Source: Clavaria fumosa (Eukaryota > Basidiomycota > Agaricomycetes > Agaricales > Clavariaceae). Taken from it: a DNA stretch of 64,000 bases. Shown here one piece after another: positions 61,965-64,000 of the stretch. The stretch is from positions 1,798,001-1,862,000 of the forward strand of contig OX637802.1 of NCBI GenBank assembly GCA_951802425.1, read 5' to 3'. The notes under the pieces are model-generated. The model was not told the DNA's origin, did no database searches, and saw only the letters and a list, made by a program, of their open reading frames with translations. Numbering within the stretch: position 1 is the first letter of the stretch; each line of letters starts with the position of its first letter. The position numbers were made by a program, and so were the translations under genes.

Positions 61965-62600
61965 TTAATGAGGAGCGTGGCGCTGCTGAGCAAACGATTT
62001 CCTGTGCCTCCGGGCCGGGCGTTGCACCTGCTGGATATAGACATCGTCGAAATTGCGATAGACGCATCTCCCTTCCACCTCTTGGAACATCATGGCCGAA
62101 ACGCAGTGCCACCTACTCTCTTCCGCAAATTTGAACACGACCGCGAGATGCTTCTGGTTCCAACTCTCCTCCCACTGTTGTCTGCCCTTCTGCCTTTGTT
62201 CGAACGCCCTGTCCAGCAACGTGATTGCCAGACAGTCAATGATGGTGAAACCTGCAGACAAGCGCTCCTTCGGTGTATTGGTGAGAAACGTCGACAGTGT
62301 GTCCATCTCTAAGACTTTTGGCATCCCACGGTGCACGGGGTCATAGCCGTCTACCCGGATCTGAAAAGTCGTCTTGTCGGCGAAATCCAGTGTCAAGGCG
62401 GGATGCTCGGAAGAGCGGCGGATGCCCGTCACGACCTTGCCTATGAGGCGTGCGGGGTTGATTCCGATGGAAGTTAGTCGGATGGGGGAAGGGGGCCGTC
62501 GAAAGGCTCTGGTAGGTGACACGGGAACACCATTATAATAGTCGGAGGAATTGCCCGAGAGCCGTGAGGACGCGTCGCTGGCTTCTGGTCGCACCGACAT
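61965..62600 (-). CDS. Uncharacterised basidiomycete protein, 211 aa
   Basis: Single-exon frame from ATG 62600 (MSVRPEASDASSRLSG). No function known. Features: Pro/Arg-rich leader (RRPPSPIRLTSIG), then a compact domain ARLIGKVVTGIRRSSEHPAL, LTLDFADKTTFQIRVDGYDP, GMPKVLEMD, IIDCLAITLLDRAFEQR, HLAVVFKFAEESRWHCVSAM, and a basic end (RRHRKSFAQQRH). The codon pattern and internal consistency suggest a real gene, and I recall similar hypothetical proteins from mushroom-forming fungi. A homologue search would be decisive. Confidence 0.7.
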   Translation of the reverse strand: MSVRPEASDASSRLSGNSSDYYNGVPVSPTRAFRRPPSPIRLTSIGINPARLIGKVVTGIRRSSEHPALTLDFADKTTFQIRVDGYDPVHRGMPKVLEMDTLSTFLTNTPKERLSAGFTIIDCLAITLLDRAFEQRQKGRQQWEESWNQKHLAVVFKFAEESRWHCVSAMMFQEVEGRCVYRNFDDVYIQQVQRPARRHRKSFAQQRHAPH

Positions 62601-62891
62601 GGCTAGCGGAGAGAGGATGAAAGAGAGTGTAAATCGCTGCCACCTTGCCTCATATCAACTTGCTGCTTTGTGGTTCATGGGGGCGTGGCTCGGGTGGCAA
62701 CAACACAGATGGAAAAGGAAAACGCGCAACACGAGGTGGCAACCACATTTATATAAGGCGGACCTATTTCTCTGGCAGGTTCATTTCCGCCTACTGAGTA
62801 CTGAGGGTGGAATAGTCCATCTGCAATTGCGAAGAACGGTGAGAACCACGGATCCATTGGTGTGAGCGAAAAAATGGGTGAAATAAAAAGA

Positions 62892-62984
62892 TGACACTGA
62901 CGAGATTCGAACTCGCGAGGTTTCCCATCACGGATTGTCTTAGACGACCTAAACGTGACGCCGTAACCACTTGGCTACAGTGCC
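62892..62984 (-). tRNA. tRNA-Leu (TAG), with 14-nt intron
   Basis: Read on the minus strand. Acceptor GGCACTG (62984-62978) pairs with CAGTGTC (62899-62893, one G-T), discriminator A 62892. Three-bp D stem GCC/GGC; anticodon stem TCACG/CGTGA; anticodon TAG at 62951-62949 after the invariant T. A 14-nt intron lies at 62947-62934, after position 37. The extra arm is long (GGG-AAA-CCT core, class II, as in Leu). T arm GCGAG-TTCGAAT-CTCGT. A T-rich stretch follows on the transcript strand. Confidence 0.9.
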
Positions 62985-63098
62985 GTACTTCGCGAGAGCT
63001 CTGAATGTTCACCACGTGTCCGTCGTCGCTGAGGTCAGCAAAATCGTGTTGCCGGCTCGTCGAAGCGCTCGACAGCGAACACGTCTGGACGGCGAGCA

Positions 63099-64000
63099 AT
63101 GCAGCTCAATCCTGCCCGACACATCGGCCCCAATCACGCTCGACCTATCGGCCCTCGCAGTAATCCTCGCACTCTGTCTCCTGCCCCCTTTGCCGTCCTC
63201 AGCCCGTCTTCTAATTCTCAACTGATTTCAGGATCTACTCAGTCTGCGGCACCATCTTTATCCAGATCTTCAACTCCGTCGCTCAGTTTGCAGATACCTG
63301 GCGCGACGAGACCCAGGCCGGCAACACCAAGATCCCTTCCTGCTCTCACGATTCCCGTGGCTGCTAATGGTGTCTCGAGCACCCGTTCTGATGGTGGCTC
63401 TCCCGTTAGCAATGTCGCTTTTGGCGGAGGTTACTATGGCGGTTCCACAACGGCTGCTCTTGAATTAGATGGGCAAAATGAAGAAGACGGTGGCGTTACG
63501 ATCACACCTTTTGCTAGGGCTGCGACTCCAAAACCCGTCGAGCCTGTCCCTGATCTTCGGCAGACCGTTGAAGGGCTTAGACGTCCGTCGGATGCGGGAG
63601 CAGGACTCAGACGTCCGTCTGACGCGGGGTCTGTCATCCCACCCATTCTACCTCGCCTATCGAATAGCGAGCATTCCACGGATCGGGAAACCTCGCAGTG
63701 GTCAGATGATAGACTTGAGGAACTTGATCGACTCGGCGAAGGAGCTGGTGGTGCAGTGCACAAAGTCAAGGATAAGCAGACTGATTCGATCATGGCACGA
63801 AAAACCATAACCACACGCGAGGCACCCATGAAACAACTGCTCCGCGAGCTGAACATCATTGCCTCTGCCGCTCACAACAATATCATCGTCTTTCACGGAG
63901 CGTACCTTTCACCCTCATCGAGTGAGGTCAAAATATTGATGGAATACTGCGAGGGTGGCAGTCTAGAGGCTGTAGGAAAGCGGATCAAGGAGCGAGGCGG
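63099..64000 (+). CDS. MAP kinase kinase (STE7/MEK family), 3' truncated by window
   Basis: Dual-specificity kinase that activates a MAPK. The frame is open without interruption from 63033 to the window end. ATG 63099 (MQLNPARHIGPNHARP) is the first in frame, but an upstream exon joined at CAG 63036-63038 cannot be excluded. A Ser/Pro/Thr-rich leader of about 195 residues includes a short internal duplication (LRRPSDAG twice, 63575-63622). The kinase domain starts at DRLGEGAGGAVHKVKDK (Gly-rich loop), then IMARKTITTREAPMKQLLRE (ATP-binding Lys and helix C Glu), NNIIVFHGAYLS, KILMEYCEGGSLEAVGKRI. The catalytic loop and activation segment lie beyond the window. This matches MEKs of the pheromone or cell-wall pathway. 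Confidence 0.88.
   Translation, partial: MQLNPARHIGPNHARPIGPRSNPRTLSPAPFAVLSPSSNSQLISGSTQSAAPSLSRSSTPSLSLQIPGATRPRPATPRSLPALTIPVAANGVSSTRSDGGSPVSNVAFGGGYYGGSTTAALELDGQNEEDGGVTITPFARAATPKPVEPVPDLRQTVEGLRRPSDAGAGLRRPSDAGSVIPPILPRLSNSEHSTDRETSQWSDDRLEELDRLGEGAGGAVHKVKDKQTDSIMARKTITTREAPMKQLLRELNIIASAAHNNIIVFHGAYLSPSSSEVKILMEYCEGGSLEAVGKRIKERG

Noticed and set aside
62740..62760. TATATAAGG as TATA box for the MAP kinase kinase
   Set aside because: It lies about 340 bp before the ATG with a tRNA gene between, so assignment is not supported.

Overview
This window is nuclear DNA of a filamentous basidiomycete, most likely an Agaricomycete. Protein genes are dense and mostly cut by many short introns of about 45-70 bp with GT-AG ends. 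Both tRNA genes carry short introns after anticodon position 37. Several proteins belong to families I know mainly from mushroom-forming fungi, such as DUF6593. No virus, bacterial operon, CRISPR array or intact transposon was seen. Gene models were spliced by eye, so gene extents and frames are firmer than each individual splice site.

Left third (1-24 kb): a fungal protein of unknown function; proteasome assembly chaperone 2 (PSMG2); the pre-rRNA processing factor RRP12 on the minus strand; a divergent glycerol-3-phosphate acyltransferase; a small tetraspan-like membrane protein; tRNA-His; a PNS1/CTL choline-transporter-like protein; a DUF6593 protein; a PP2C phosphatase; a gene-poor stretch with a decayed membrane-protein pseudogene; the snRNA-gene activator SNAPC3; and the ER oxidase ERO1.

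Middle third (24-45 kb): a single-pass membrane protein divergent from ERO1; ATP sulfurylase with a degenerate APS-kinase-like tail; a long multi-KH vigilin/Scp160 protein; the spliceosomal U2 protein SR140 with a coding minisatellite; protein phosphatase 5; a secreted lysozyme-like (SLT-fold) protein; and a PHO80/PCL-type cyclin.

Right third (45-64 kb): the most unusual structure is a head-to-tail direct duplication of 1,599 bp (45023-46621 and 46622-48220) with only one base difference seen. It leaves a minus-strand gene intact in copy 1 and with a replaced C-terminus in copy 2. It then continues with a peroxisomal-type enoyl-CoA hydratase/isomerase, an unknown protein, DNA ligase I, a His-rich C2H2 zinc-finger protein, NAA50, an unknown 211-residue protein, tRNA-Leu(TAG), and the 5' part of a MAP kinase kinase that runs off the end.

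Most genes are housekeeping functions (ribosome biogenesis, splicing, snRNA transcription, proteasome assembly, DNA replication, sulfate assimilation, lipid synthesis). They are not an obvious co-regulated cluster. I found no convincing new multi-gene system. The best leads are the recent tandem duplication, the lysozyme-like secreted protein, the coding minisatellite and internal RS domain of SR140, and the CACGTG-rich divergent promoters.
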